Below are positions 11,701 through 22,411 of a stretch of DNA of 64,000 bases, piece by piece. Each line of letters opens with the position of its first letter. Position 1 is the first letter of the stretch. This DNA is from Lytechinus pictus. Lineage: Eukaryota > Echinodermata > Echinoidea > Temnopleuroida > Toxopneustidae. The notes beneath the pieces are model-generated. The model was not told the DNA's origin and searched no databases. It was given only the letters and a program-made list of their open reading frames with translations. The translations under genes were made by a program, and so were the position numbers. The stretch is from contig NC_087258.1 of the NCBI RefSeq assembly GCF_037042905.1, positions 10,777,501-10,841,500 on the forward strand, given 5' to 3'.

Positions 11701-14700
11701 ACAGGCTAAGTTCGAATTCGGAGTCCGCAGATCAAAGGTCAAAGGTCACAGCTCATTAAATATGCGAGTTGGTTTCCGCATGATAACTAAAAAAATGTTT
11801 GATGGATTAAAAAAAAATGGAGTGTAGGTATATAGATGACACCAAAATACAGGCTAAGTTCGAATTCTGAGACCGCAGGTCAAAGGTCACAGCTCATTAA
11901 ATATGCGAGTTGGTTTCTGCGCATTACTCGAAAAATATTTAATGAATTAAAAAAATTTGGTGTGTAGGTGGATGACACCAAAATACAGGCTAAGTTCAAA
12001 TTCGGAGTCCGCAGATCAAAGGTCACAGCTCATTATATATGCGAGTTGGTTCAAAGGTCTAAATTTGTTCATTATATATATATGCATATTGATTTCTGCA
12101 CGATACTAACATCGATCATATTGAATGAATTTATGATCGCGTTAAGCAGGGGCATCTGTGTCCTTTGGACTAGTCAAATGTCTAGTTTACCTAGTTTACC
12201 TCTGAAATATTCACCTCTGCCATTGTTTACCTCTGTCATTTTTACCTCTGCCATTATTACCTCTGTTATTTTTACACCGAACTTATCTGGCCCCCTCAAA
12301 ATGTTGCTTCATTACGCCACTACTAGAAGCATAATCATATTTTTTGACAAAAACTATGTACATGACACAAATATTGAAAATGATCAGTTTTTACAATTCG
12401 TTTGAAGACGCACGTAATCAACTACCTCGGGAATTTTAAGAAATAAAATCAACATTGATTTACAGTCCCCCCACTAATGAACTTTAAGGAAACTTGGGTA
12501 ATTCAAATTAATACATTGGTTATGATATTGGGATTAGATCCATACAATCACGCAATGTAGCTAAAAAGCAAAACGAGGTGACTACTCTGACATGTACACA
12601 AATGGTAAGAAAATATAAAGCCACAGAGTCACCATGTTGTGCTACTCTTAGTTTATCTTTTATCTAAAAATCTAATAGTGATTCTATACCATTTTCATGA
12701 ATTTTGTTAACCGTTGTTACATTTCATTTCAATTTCCGTCATTTTTTGTTTATTCGTTTATAAAAAAAATAAAAAATTAGACCTATTTTGTCCTTGTGAC
12801 TTTTTTGGTTTTTATTTTTGGATAAGCCTTATTATTTTCCATAAGTCATTCGGCTACGTTTAGGAAAAAACAATGAACATCATATTTAATGCATGGGATT
12901 ATTGTTAACATTACTAAAGCGAGGAATGGGAAAGACTCGACCTAGAACAAAACCCTCGTCACTGGGGCCGAGATATTTGATCGAGGAAAGAAAAAGAACT
13001 ATCAATTTTGTTTTATATAATTTGCACAAAATCAACACTGCCAGGTACCAAAAACAATTCCAAAAAAATTTGTGATGTTGAGAAATAAAATGCCATCGCC
13101 ATGATTCACAAGCCAAATACTCATTTTTATTTATTTTTGTGGAGACATTAAAGATATTATATTTTTCGAGCAAGATAGGAAGTAGGAAAGTATATCAAAG
13201 TTCTGTCAATGAAACATAGCCGGGAGTAAAATGATTAATTTTGAGGGGTTGGGAATTTCAACGTTATATATAGAATAATTGTATTATATTTTTAAGAATA
13301 ACAATTTGTGTAGTGGGTTTTACGGTGCACCATGCATCTTTCGTGGGCCATATTTGGCTCTGACAAAAAGCGCCCATCTGGACGTTTCGACAAGAAAATG
13401 TGTATTGTCGCCTTCGGGAGAATGTAACAATTTGTTTAATTATTTGTGATTTTATTAGTGAATAGATTCAATCTCTAATAAATCGAGACTTTCCTTTATA
13501 TTCTGAAATCTGTAAATACATTATCTTCATTTTAAATCTATGACAGAATTAATTTAAATTCGGAAATTATATCCTTTACATTTTTTTACCATTTTCTTTC
13601 GTTTGGTAGCTTTTCAATGTTTGTAATTTTCAAACCTCAAATTTTCGCTCTTGAAAACAAGAATCGTATCGTCCTAATTAAAAATAATAGCCAATTTTTA
13701 TGAAGCGCTTTTCCCAGAATGGCTCAAAGCGCGTTACAGTATATTATTACCCCGGTCATTGGATTCATTTCAATCCCGCGCGAAAAGTGCATAATTTCCA
13801 CTCCCTGGGGAGCATTCCTTGCATTCATCGCAGCCTCATTATGGCGCTGGCAAAATCAAACATAAAATATCTTTCGCATCCTACCGGGTACCTATTTAGC
13901 ACCTGGGTCGAGAGTGGCAAAGAGTGGATTAACGCCTTGCCAAAGGACGCTAGACCGCGGTGGCATTCGAGCACACGACCCTCTGTTTACAAGGCGAGAG
14001 TCAGAACCACTACACCACGGCTCTTCCAATTAAATGAATTATGTAAGAATTTATATTTCTGTAAGGTAATGAATGAATGTATGAACTCAACTGATAGATG
14101 AGATGGACCGAAATGTTTTCATCGTTTTGACCGCAGTTCCGCAGGAGCGCGCCATCATCAACAAGGAGCGATCAGCGGGAGCCTACCGTCTCTCCAGCTA
14201 CTTCTTCTCCAAGATCCTGAGCGAGCTCCCTCTGAAATTGGCCCTCCCTTTCTGCTCCTCCACCATCGCCTACTGGCTGGCGGGGCTCAACGCGTCTCCC
14301 GGTGTCTTCGTGGGGTTCACCATCACCATCCTCCTGAACAACCAAGTGGCGCATGTGAGTATTGTTTTCGAATTTATAAGAGAGGGGGCAGGAGAACTTC
14401 AACTTTGTTGAGTTTTCTGGCAAACTAACGCCCCCCCCCCATTCTTGGCCGATAACGAAGAAATTATGATATTTTGGATTTTTACGAAAAAAATGAAACG
14501 CCAAGTGCCCAAATTATTAAATTTATAGTATTTGTGTGGGCCTATGTATTGATAAACGATAAATATTCTATACGAATAAAACAATCTCATGTATTGTATA
14601 ATTTCGTAAATGATATCACATTTAGCCGCATAACCTTTTATAATGAATATAGAATAAGAATGATTTTATAGCATATCTTTTAAATAGTAGTAAACATGAC

Positions 14701-17700
14701 AGCTTCAGCAATTTGGGATCGGATGGGGTTCAGAGTTGGAAAACATTTGAGGCAATTAAAACTGAAACTTATTGGCCATTAATGTTCAGGCGGTAATACC
14801 ATAAGATGACATTTATTACATTAAGAACATTTTCGTTTGATGGGTGACGGATGCCAGAATAGGAAAATATTTCCTCTGAATTCCCATTAGTGATTCAAAA
14901 AGTATTGTTCCACCAAAAGCAATTTCCAGATCTTCCGACCTTCAAGGATTTTCAGGAAAATCGATAGAAAAGTCTATTAATTCTTAAGGTGAATTAAATT
15001 GATTTGATGATGATCCCCTTTGCAATTGAATTATGTATTCGTCGAGTCATTAATTTATGTGTCTTTTTTTTCTTAAAAGATGATGTTTCATAAGGCTGTT
15101 AATCAAGCATATGAAGTAACCCCCGTCTGGGCTATTTTGACCCCCCCCCCAAAAAAAATGTCATCTTCAAGACTGAATATTTTTTTTCACAAGATAATAT
15201 CGTTATGTAACTGAAATATGCTTAATTATATTACTATTAATATGCTAAATTATGAATGAAATATGTTTTCTCACTCTCTCTCTCTCTCTTTTTCTCAAAT
15301 CAACAAAAAAAAATATTAAACGAGGATGTAATTACCCTTTGTAGATTTTTGACAAATTCATTTTATGCGCTCTTTAGAAATTAATTTCTTATATATTTTT
15401 TTTCTCTCTTTGAGTCAGTGTTGTTTTTGGCGCCGAAGCAAACAAACTAAGAAACAAACAAACATTGAAAACCGATTTTACACCATAAGCAGAAATAAAA
15501 CAAGGCAGTTATACAGAAAAGTTACAAATTTTGAAAATTTCCCAATTATTTTCGGATCGTTTTTTCCTTTTTGAAAATTATCAAATATGCGACATTTACA
15601 TTCTAAGGTGTGTCCAATGGAAGCAAAATGGTAAACTCATAAGAATCCATGTTCCAGATATTCCTTCAATTTAAACGCGAAAATGTGGATAGTGACTGAT
15701 CCAACGACTTGAAACTTTTAAACACGTTGTTTAACCCCGTCATCCGAGCAACTGTTGTTTAAAGTTTATAAACAAGATGTTTAAAGTTTCAAACAAGCTG
15801 AGCTAAAAAAAGTTTGAACAATTTTAACAAAGTGTAAGCAGTTATCTAAAAATCTAAACAACTTGTAAGAATGACGTGCTTAAGCTGCGCGCTAAAAATA
15901 TGTTTTTTTTTTTATAACAGTGCATGGAGATTCTGCGCATGGTCTTTATAAAAAAATGTAATCGCTCATATACTTGCACAAGATTTGTATTATCCGTTAA
16001 GATCAGATGATATCTGATAATAACATGATTAAGATCAGGGTTATGAAATGAGACGTGATGAGAATTTATTTTAAATAGTGAAATAGTCTGGGTTTTTTTC
16101 AAACTTCGAGACAAAAATAGCAATTAACATACTAAGATAAAAGTGATTACATTATCAGAATGACAAAAGCTGGGAACATAAATATTTCAAATCTAATTTC
16201 CTTTTCATATAAATGGCAGATGACTTTAATGTTCATGTAGTTTCATCTGATACGATATGTTTCCTCTCATACTAATGTTGCTTCCCCCTACCTTCTTCCT
16301 CCATGCTCACTCCCTCATCCCAATCCAATATCCACCATGACCCTCATGGGAAGAGGGAGGGGGGGGGTGATGAAGCACCCCTGGGGTTTCCTTGGGGTGC
16401 ATTGTATATAATAAGCAGCACCCCTGGAAATCGCATTGGTATGTTACTGTAGAAATTTGCTCCAAATCACCTTCATTTTTTAGCGAATGCCTTTTTCTTT
16501 ACTTGTTCGCTTGTCATTTTTTTCTTTGATTGTCAAAAAAATTCTGACCAAATCGCCTTCATTTTTTTAGTGCCCCCCCCCCTTTTTTGTTGGCTTGTCA
16601 TCTTATTTTTCAAAACCAGCACCTCCTCTTGAAAAAAGAAATCTTCCAGGAACTGGATGTCTACTCCTTCACACTTTCCTGTTCCTTTTAAGCTTCTCTC
16701 CTTGTTTCTCCTCCACCCCTTACATTTCTACAATGTCATACATCCTTCCCTTCATTTTTGTATTGTCTGATTTTCTTATATTATTATTATCTTTCCGTCG
16801 CCTTTCTCACCCCCATTTTTTGTCTCGCCTGCATAGACTATAGGCGCCGCTTTTCCGACGGTGGCGTCGGCGACGACGCGCCGTCAACATTGAAATCTTA
16901 ACCAAGGTTAAGTTTTTGAAATGTCATCATAACTTAGTAATTATATGGACATAGTTCATGAAACTTGGACATATAAGGGTAATAGTGTATCACTAAAGAT
17001 CTTGCCTGAGTTTCGGGTCACATGATTAAGGTCAAAGGTCACTTAGGGTCAACGAACTTTGGCCATGTTGGGGTTGTTTGGGGAATTGTCACCATAACTT
17101 TAAAAGTTTATGGATCTAGTACATGAAACTTGGACAAAAGCGCAACCATGTATCCCTGAATATCATGTGCGAGTTTCAGGTCACATGATGAAGGTCAAAG
17201 GTCACTTAGGGACAACGAACATTGGCCATATTGGGGGTATTTGAGGAATTGTCATCATAACTTTAAAAGTTTATGGATCTAGTTCATGGAATTGGACATA
17301 AGAGCAATGAAGTATCCTTGAACATCCTGTGCTAGTTTCAGGTCACATGACCAAGGTCAAAGGTCATTTATGGTCCACAAACTTTGATAATGTTGGGGGT
17401 ATTTGTGGAATTGCCATCTTAACTTTAAAAGTCTATGGAGCTAGTTCATGAGACATAAGAGCAGCAATGTATCCCTACCCTGTGTACATTTCAGGAACAT
17501 GGCCAAATCAAAGTTCATTTAAAGGTCAATGAACTCTGGCCGTGTTCGGAGGATGTGTTGAATTGGCATCATAACTTATGAAGTTTATGGATCTAGCTCA
17601 TGAAACATCGACATAAGGGTAATCAAGTATGAATGATTGTTTTGCACATGTCTTAGGTCACATGATCATGGTCAAATGTCATTTTGGGTCAATTGACATA

Positions 17701-20018
17701 CTATTTTATTATCATATTGGTGTTTTCTTCTGTGAATAATTATTCATTAGCTGTTTCAAAGGAAGCACTGCTGCTATACCGAATTGGGTAATGCAGGCCA
17801 GACTGCCAGAGGCGTTCCACTTGTTTTTTAAATTTCTCGCCCATCCAGATTGGATGTTATAAAAACGTATCATCGAGAATTATAACATGAGATACCGATA
17901 TAATCTCGGGACCTTTTCGGGAACTTTCTTCTTCAGTTTTAACTCTCTCTGTCATGGCTATAAAAATCGATCGTCTTTGACTTTTGCGTACAATTAAAGT
18001 TTCCTTCGGGACCATCACAAGACCATGAGACGATCCAATGTATTTTATCCAGTAAGTAATTTCTGGCACAACTCCGAGTCTCGTCTCTCAAACTCGATTT
18101 CATATCCCTATCGAGCCCAATTACCTCTCACATTCATTCTTTGTAAATAAAGAACCTCTTAAGAAAATAACTATCTCTGTTATGTCTGTATGATAAAAAA
18201 AAGTGATAATTTTGACTGAGGCCCTGCATGGTTGATTTAATACTGATAATAATCCCCCCTCTGAGAAATTAATTCGACGCCGATCTCTTACGCACCAATG
18301 GAGAGAGAGTTTCGGATAGCAGAGGGGGGGGGGGGGTGTCTCGGATAAATCTGATATGAACAGCGGGTGGGCGGACGGGCAGGCCAAAAAGGGCGGGTGT
18401 AGAATCAATTTAGGGTTTTCTGTAGGACTTTATCACTTTTAATGTTTATAAAACATCACAAGAACTAATTTTCAGGCAGCTATTATAGTAAAAAGTGGGG
18501 CAGCGCTCAAATTTTTTTGTACTTTCTGAACAAATACCTTTTTATTCCGCAGCAGCATAGACAATCCCACTCAACTTATCAAATTAATATTTTACGGTGG
18601 CGTGGCTGGAAGGAAAGTAGCGTTAGATATGTAATGTTTCATGAACAGTTGGTCTATCATAATTGTTAGTAAGCCGATTCTGGAAAAACACCCTTTATTG
18701 CTCTAACAATTTTATTTCTGTAAGAAAATAACCGCAAAATCTCACTGAGGCGAACTAAATATTTCGACAGATCATGATTTTATATTCTTTATTCATCAAT
18801 TGGTTATCTTATTCTCTAACTACCATGGCCGTACGCAGAATTGTTTTTCATTGGGACAAAATGTTTGAAGAAACTCGGAAGCGAGGGAGCGAAGTGACCG
18901 AGTTTGAATTAAATGATTTCGTGCATTTGTTGCACACTTTTGGTAGATTTAAGCTTTCAAAATTTCTGCGGAAGGCGCTGCGCACGACCATATGCTAACA
19001 ATTTTAGCTTGATTTGGAGTACAGTGATATTATCCCCCTTTTTTATGCTTCATATTTCAGGCCATCGGGTTATTTATTGGGGCATCGACAAACTCATTCC
19101 AAGCTGCTATTGCTGGTGGAAGCCTTTACATGTTGTCTTCACTTCTCCTGGGAGGGTTTTATGTCTCGACCTTCCCACCATACATCGAGTGGTTCCGGTT
19201 CACTTCGGTCATTTCTTACACCTACGGAGCGACCCTTCACGTGATCTTTGCGCTTCAACCACAGCCAATCAGGTGAAAGAATATTGAATATAAAATATTT
19301 ACGTCAATCACTTATAACTGGCATTTGTTTATTTGATATTATAAAAAAAACTCAAATTCATGATTATGAAGATTAGGAGTTCCAAAGGGGAGACTGGGCA
19401 GGCAAGTATCCAGGAGCGGGCATTAAGTGTGCCACCCCCCCCCCCCCCCACATCATGAAACCGCCTCTGAATATAGGGGTGGGTCCTTCTGATATCAAAT
19501 GCCATATACCTTCTGTCATAATTGAAAAAAATGAAAATAATGACAAAAGTGCCATATATATCAATCTATAAATTTTCTCATAATCCAAACTTTTCTACTG
19601 CCTGTATTTTTGTCAGAGACTCATCAAAGATTACCTTTTAGCATGAGAGGCGATCCGAAGGGGCCGACGCCCCCAGATATTTTAAATAAAGAAACCAATT
19701 TGAAAGAGACGCCCCCTGCTCTCTGATATCACAAGAAATCACTGATAATGCAAATAAGGAATATAATTGTGATATTTTTTTCTTCTTTTGTTTCATTTTA
19801 TCACCTTCAGGTGCAGTACTACCACAGTCTCGTTATTCCGTGAGTGTTTACCACCGCATGATCCGGCGGCGAGCAATGTCCGGGGTGACTCTATTGTCCT
19901 AAAGGAAGCATCCGTTGTCCTTCCCATCTGGGCGTACTATCTCATTCTTCTAGCTATCATGGCAGTCTTCTATCTCCTGGCGTATCTGGTCCTTCGATTT
20001 GTGCGAAAACCTTCTTAA
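3714..20018 (+). CDS. ABCG-family half-transporter, 3' part of gene (six exons)
   Basis: Spliced exons 3714-3988, 4586-4741, 6261-6318, 14137-14354, 19061-19272 and 19811-20018 join in frame through GT/AG introns to give 374 residues and a stop. Seen: a polar linker (about residues 1-85), then a membrane domain with hydrophobic segments near 112-128, 143-160, 193-213, 217-232, 252-272 and 342-368. Family knowledge: ABC2-type membrane domains of ABCG half-transporters carry the sequence FPQER..I.KERSAG.YRLSSYF just after TM2 and GGFYVS..P.YI.W after TM5; both are present. These proteins dimerise and export lipids, sterols or small metabolites, using an N-terminal ATP-binding domain. Walker A, signature and Walker B motifs are not in the window and must lie to the left. 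The wording of the motifs recalls the plant-like/white-like ABCG branch more than ABCG2, ABCG5 or ABCG8. Substrate is unknown. A possible AATAAA lies at 20355. Confidence 0.85.
4586..4741 (+). CDS. ABCG exon: connecting helix and TM1
   Basis: 52 whole codons between TTAG| and ATG|GTACGT. It begins VCTLSNRNFKQYRT (connecting helix) and contains the first hydrophobic segment LLLGCFIGAFYF, followed by DHIEERIRDITGM. Phase 0 at both ends matches its neighbours. Confidence 0.85.
4742..6260 (+). other. ABCG intron (1.5 kb)
   Basis: AT-rich intron. 4800-5045 contains two inverted stretches around AGTTACGATCGATC...CAATCGCAACTC that suggest an old inverted repeat. A G-run patch at 5985-6003 and a (TTTC)n at about 6213-6241 are present. 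I see no coding exon. Confidence 0.6.
6213..6241. repeat. (TTTC)n microsatellite
   Basis: About seven CTTT units within the polypyrimidine region of the acceptor at 6260. Confidence 0.85.
6261..6318 (+). CDS. ABCG exon: TM2
   Basis: A 58-nt exon between TTCTTCAG| and GCAT|GTAAGT, encoding MFFIIVYWSFESIFGAISA. It ends in phase 1; the next exon supplies TT to make the Phe of the FPQER motif. A (TTTC)n repeat sits just upstream of its acceptor. Confidence 0.85.
6505..6562 (+). repeat. SINE 3' tail fragment
   Basis: GAGCGCTTAGAAACATCTGTATTAAA-type end followed by an ATT-rich tail. The same tail motif occurs at 1206-1271. The head is absent. Confidence 0.5.
7924..8126. mobile_element. hAT-like MITE with imperfect 8-bp target duplication
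   Basis: A 203-bp element. Its right end, read inward, is CAGTGGCGTACCTAGG followed by a G run; the left end CATTAGCGTACATAAG plus a G run is a degraded match. Flanks are ATAGGAAT (7916-7923) and ATACGAAT (8127-8134), an 8-bp duplication with one mismatch. Eight-base duplications and a CAG-type terminus are features of the hAT superfamily. No transposase is present. Confidence 0.65.
8531..8594. repeat. (CCGT)n / (CCTT)n microsatellite
   Basis: Runs of TCCG and TTCC tetranucleotides. A second short TCCG run lies at 11461-11474, immediately right of the element at 8606-11460. Confidence 0.85.
8695..8740. repeat. (CA)n then (TA)n microsatellite
   Basis: About 18 CA units followed by five TA units. 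Confidence 0.9.
10318..10498. mobile_element. 181-bp MITE-like inverted-repeat element
   Basis: The left end is CAGGGGCCGCGGAACGG; the right end read inward is CAGGGGCTACGGAAGCGG. Both are followed by G-rich runs. No target duplication was found. It is nested in the larger element at 8606-11460. Confidence 0.55.
11478..12060. repeat. Minisatellite, about 140-bp unit, four copies
   Basis: Each unit carries GTGTAGGTGGATGACACC, then AAAATACAGGCTAAGTTCGA, then a GGTCAAAGGTCA-type motif, then GCTCATTAAATATGCGAGTT. The GTGTAGGT landmark recurs near 11539, 11677, 11821 and 11961. Perfect DR1 pairs (AGGTCAAAGGTCA) occur at 11736-11748 and 11877-11889. Confidence 0.85.
13690..14025 (-). mobile_element. 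tRNA-derived SINE, minus strand
   Basis: Read on the minus strand it begins with a tRNA-like head: GCCGTGGTGTAGTGGTTCTG (A-box-like), then GAGGGTCGTGTGCTCGAATG (diverged B box). A roughly 250-bp body containing CACCTGGG...GGTACCCGG follows, and it ends in AAGCGCTTCATAAAAATTGG. The same order of blocks is found at 32808-33086. It lies 111 bp before an ABCG exon and is probably an inert insertion. Confidence 0.75.
14137..14354 (+). CDS. ABCG exon: PQER motif, TM3 and TM4
   Basis: Flanked by GACCGCAG| and GCGCAT|GTGAGT, 218 nt. It encodes PQERAIINKERSAGAYRLS, the hallmark intracellular loop/helix after TM2, then TM3 (LPLKLALPFCSSTIAYWLAG) and TM4 (GVFVGFTITILLNNQVAH). Markedly more GC-rich than the surrounding introns, as expected of a conserved exon. 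Confidence 0.9.
14355..19060 (+). other. ABCG intron (4.7 kb)
   Basis: No exon recognised. It contains a short (CT)n at about 15271-15296, homopolymer G/C runs marking decayed elements (14431, 15141, 16362, 16566, 18324), and a 160-bp minisatellite at 16895-17715. A short ORF at 18774-18997 has no recognisable features. Confidence 0.6.
16895..17715. repeat. Minisatellite, about 160-bp unit, five copies, with DR1 motifs
   Basis: Units carry CATCATAACTTTAAAAGTTTATGGA, then CATGAAACTTGGACATAAG, GTTTCAGGTCACATGA, AGGTCAAAGGTCA and GAACTTTGGCCATGTTGGGG blocks. The CATGAAACTTGGAC landmark recurs near 16957, 17122, 17285, 17446 and 17599. Perfect AGGTCAAAGGTCA occurs at 17029, 17192 and 17354 in the first three units; the last two are degenerate. 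Confidence 0.9.
19061..19272 (+). CDS. ABCG exon: TM5 region
   Basis: Flanked by ATATTTCAG| and ATCAG|GTGAAA, 212 nt, phase 0 in and phase 2 out. It encodes AIGLFIGASTNSFQAAIAGG, the TM5 segment, then GGFYVSTFPPYIEWFRFTS, all typical of ABCG membrane domains. Confidence 0.88.
19273..19810 (+). other. ABCG intron (0.5 kb)
   Basis: Short intron with a C run at 19434-19449 next to ACCGCCTCTG and an AGAGGCGATCC motif at 19648. Both look like termini of decayed inverted-repeat elements. Confidence 0.5.
19811..20018 (+). CDS. ABCG terminal exon: outer loop, TM6 and stop
   Basis: The acceptor is CACCTTCAG|. The exon completes an Arg codon and encodes an outer loop with two cysteines (CSTTTVSLFREC), a possible disulfide as in the re-entry loop of other ABCG proteins. 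A final hydrophobic segment (WAYYLILLAIMAVFYLLAYL) follows, then RFVRKPS and TAA at 20016. Confidence 0.88.
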
Positions 20019-20065
20019 CGAAACTCTCAATGATAAAATAGTGTCATCCCGCATATTGGTCCAAA

Positions 20066-20135
20066 TCGGATGAGCGCCCTGGCTAGACCTTGAGCGGGAG
20101 GTCGTGGGTTCGATCCCTGGCCAAGTCATATACCA
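20066..20135 (+). repeat. tRNA-like SINE head
   Basis: GAGCGCCCTGGCTAGACCTTGAGCGGG followed by GTCGTGGGTTCGATCCCTGG, i.e. a good B box (GGTTCGATCCC) in a tRNA-like context, then ACCAAAGACTTTCAAAA. No complete cloverleaf. It probably belongs to a second tRNA-derived SINE family, inserted 50 bp after the ABCG stop codon. Confidence 0.5.
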
Positions 20136-20390
20136 AAGACTTTCAAAACTTCTGCCTTATTGTCAGGTGCTAGATATTTTATAATGGAAAAGTGTATTAA
20201 TAATACCATTTATGCAGGGCTTGTGATGAGAGAGTAGTTCACAAGACTGACGTGGCTACCACTGGTTACCATGCATGTATACATCATTGTCATCATTATT
20301 ATTATTATAAGAAAATCATATATAATGAAAATACGGATCTATGATGCAGCTCAAAATAAAGGGTACGGGACAACATATATAGTTTCCTCG

Positions 20391-22411
20391 TATGCCGAAA
20401 GGATTAGGAATATGATGGAAGAAGGAAAGGTGAAGATGATGATGGTGATGATGATGATGATTGATGATGATGATGATGATGATGATAGGGATGATGATGA
20501 TGATGATAATAATGATTATGATGACGATGATGATGGCGGTAATGATGACGATGATGATGATGATGATGATGGTGACGATAGTGGTGATGGTGACGATGAT
20601 GACGATGATAATAATGATGATGATGATAATGATTATGATGACGATGATGATGGCGGTAATGATGACGATGATGATGATGATGGTGACGATAGTGGGGATG
20701 ATGGCGGTAATGATGACGATGATGATGATGATGGTGACGATAGTGGTGATGGTGACGATGATGATGATGATGGTGATGGTGGTGGTGGTGATGATGATGA
20801 CAATGATAATGGTGATGAATTCCTATTTCCATTCTTATTGTAAAAAAAAAACTATCGTCGTAAGATATATATATTGCGGTTCTAATCTAAGCTACTTTTT
20901 TGTTAGACTCTATTGGAAGGATATGAAATCATTATTTTGTTTAGATTTCATTATCTGGCACATCTAATATCACACAACATCAATAGTAATGTAGAACAAA
21001 ACCGTTAATGTTATTATTGTAATATTTGGAAATAAATAACTAAAGATTATACTACACGCGCCCCGAAACTTTTATTTTTCAACGTATTGTAGTACCGTAC
21101 ATACATCAAATATTTATTTGAAATAAATGGTTAAAATTTATTTATACATTCCAAATCTAATGTTTGTGTATTTCTTGTACATTGATCTGAATAAAATGTA
21201 GTAAACTTGAACTAAAGGTGTGTATTTGTAATGTTTTTGCCATGAGTGATTTGTGTATTTTAGTTTAAAAAAATAATGTTTTGCAGAGCGAAGAAATCAT
21301 CAACTTAGACGTTTGACAATGGTGTAACAACCAGGAATGATGCTGCGCGGAGGATGATGGTAGGCCAAATGATGATGATGATGACGACGATGATTATGAT
21401 GATGAGGACGATGATGATGAAGGTGGTGGTGGTGGCTGTGGTGATGATGACGATGATGATGATGGTAATGATGATGACGACGACGACGATGATGATGGTG
21501 GTGGTGATGATAATGATGATGATGACGATGGTGATGATGATGAAGATGACGATGGTGATGATTATGATGATGATGATGATTGATGATGATGATGATGACG
21601 ATGATGATGGTGATGATGGTGGTGATGATGATGGCGATGATGATGATGGTGGTGGTGGTGGTGGTAATGATAATGATGGTGATGATTTTGATGGCGGCAA
21701 TAATGATGATGACGACGACGATGATGACGATGATGATGAAGAAGACGACGGTGATGATCTTTGGGTAGAAGAGGATTCAATAAGGAGTTATGCTGCTCGA
21801 GGGAGTTACATGACTCTCATAACTTGCTTTATTCTGTTTTATTTTCTAATGTCTCTTCCCATACAGTTTCCGACTCTCACCCCTCTCCCTCTCTCTCTCT
21901 CTTATTTCTATTGTATCTATTGTATTTTATCTATATTGATGTCAATTAATCTGGAGTGAAAATTGAAATATCAGTTTAAAATGAAATATTATTATTTATT
22001 ATTATTTCATTATGAGCAATGTGTTGTTTTTTTTCAATTTTATTTGCGATAAGATTATAGGATGATTTAATGTTTTAAAAAATATTAAGAGCGGTATCAC
22101 ACACAAAAAATAATATAAGAAGGAATTAGCCCAGAGTCTCCCTCCCCATACAAGAACATAAATAAAGAGTTGATGAACCTAGATTTTTTTTTTGGGGGGG
22201 GGGGGCATTAAGGTAAGGCAAGTTAATTTTTATCTGTCAAAATGATCCATAAAAACAGTGACATGGAGATTCGAGATTTTGGGATCAAGATTCATCTGTT
22301 CATAGAGATGCATCTGATGTGTTACCTCTGCAAGCAGCGGCCCTGTGGCCCAACGGATAAGGCATCTGACTACGAATCAGGGGATTCCAGGTTCGAGTCC
22401 TGGCAGGGTCG
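20391..22411 (+). repeat. tRNA-Arg/GAT amplicon, unit A (first, diverged)
   Basis: It starts at CCGAAAGGATTAGGAATATGATGGAAGAA, as the later units do. Two imperfect (GAT)n arrays follow (about 20437-20816 and 21365-21756), separated by a spacer with TTGTTTAGATTTCA...CTAATATCACACAACA. Then come a CT-rich stretch, an ATT-rich stretch, a T8G10-type run and the tRNA-Arg gene. Its arrays are longer and its spacer more diverged than units B-D, so it looks like the older edge of the array. Confidence 0.85.
22339..22411 (+). tRNA. tRNA-Arg(ACG), copy 1
   Basis: 73 nt without intron. The acceptor GGCCCTG pairs with CAGGGTC (one G-U), discriminator G. Anticodon stem TCTGA/TCAGG surrounds loop CTACGAA, anticodon ACG (read as ICG, for CGN arginine codons). 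T-arm is CCAGG-TTCGAGT-CCTGG, fully paired. A box TGGCCCAACGG and B box GGTTCGAGTCC are intact, and TTTTT follows within six bases, a Pol III terminator. Reads C in the CAACGG D-loop. Confidence 0.95.

Larger units (their letters stand above)
6319..14136 (+). other. Large ABCG intron (7.8 kb), repeat-filled
   Basis: No exon recognised. It holds a SINE tail (6505), an hAT-like MITE (7924), a (CCGT)n block (8531), a 2.85-kb composite element (8606-11460) with a nested short element, a 140-bp minisatellite (11478) and a SINE (13690). 12420-13680 is AT-rich without visible structure. Confidence 0.65.

Noticed and set aside
20271-20843. Long Asp-rich open reading frame
   Set aside because: It is a translation of an imperfect (GAT)n array; the other frame gives poly-Met and the reverse strand poly-His, with no codon bias or conserved ends.
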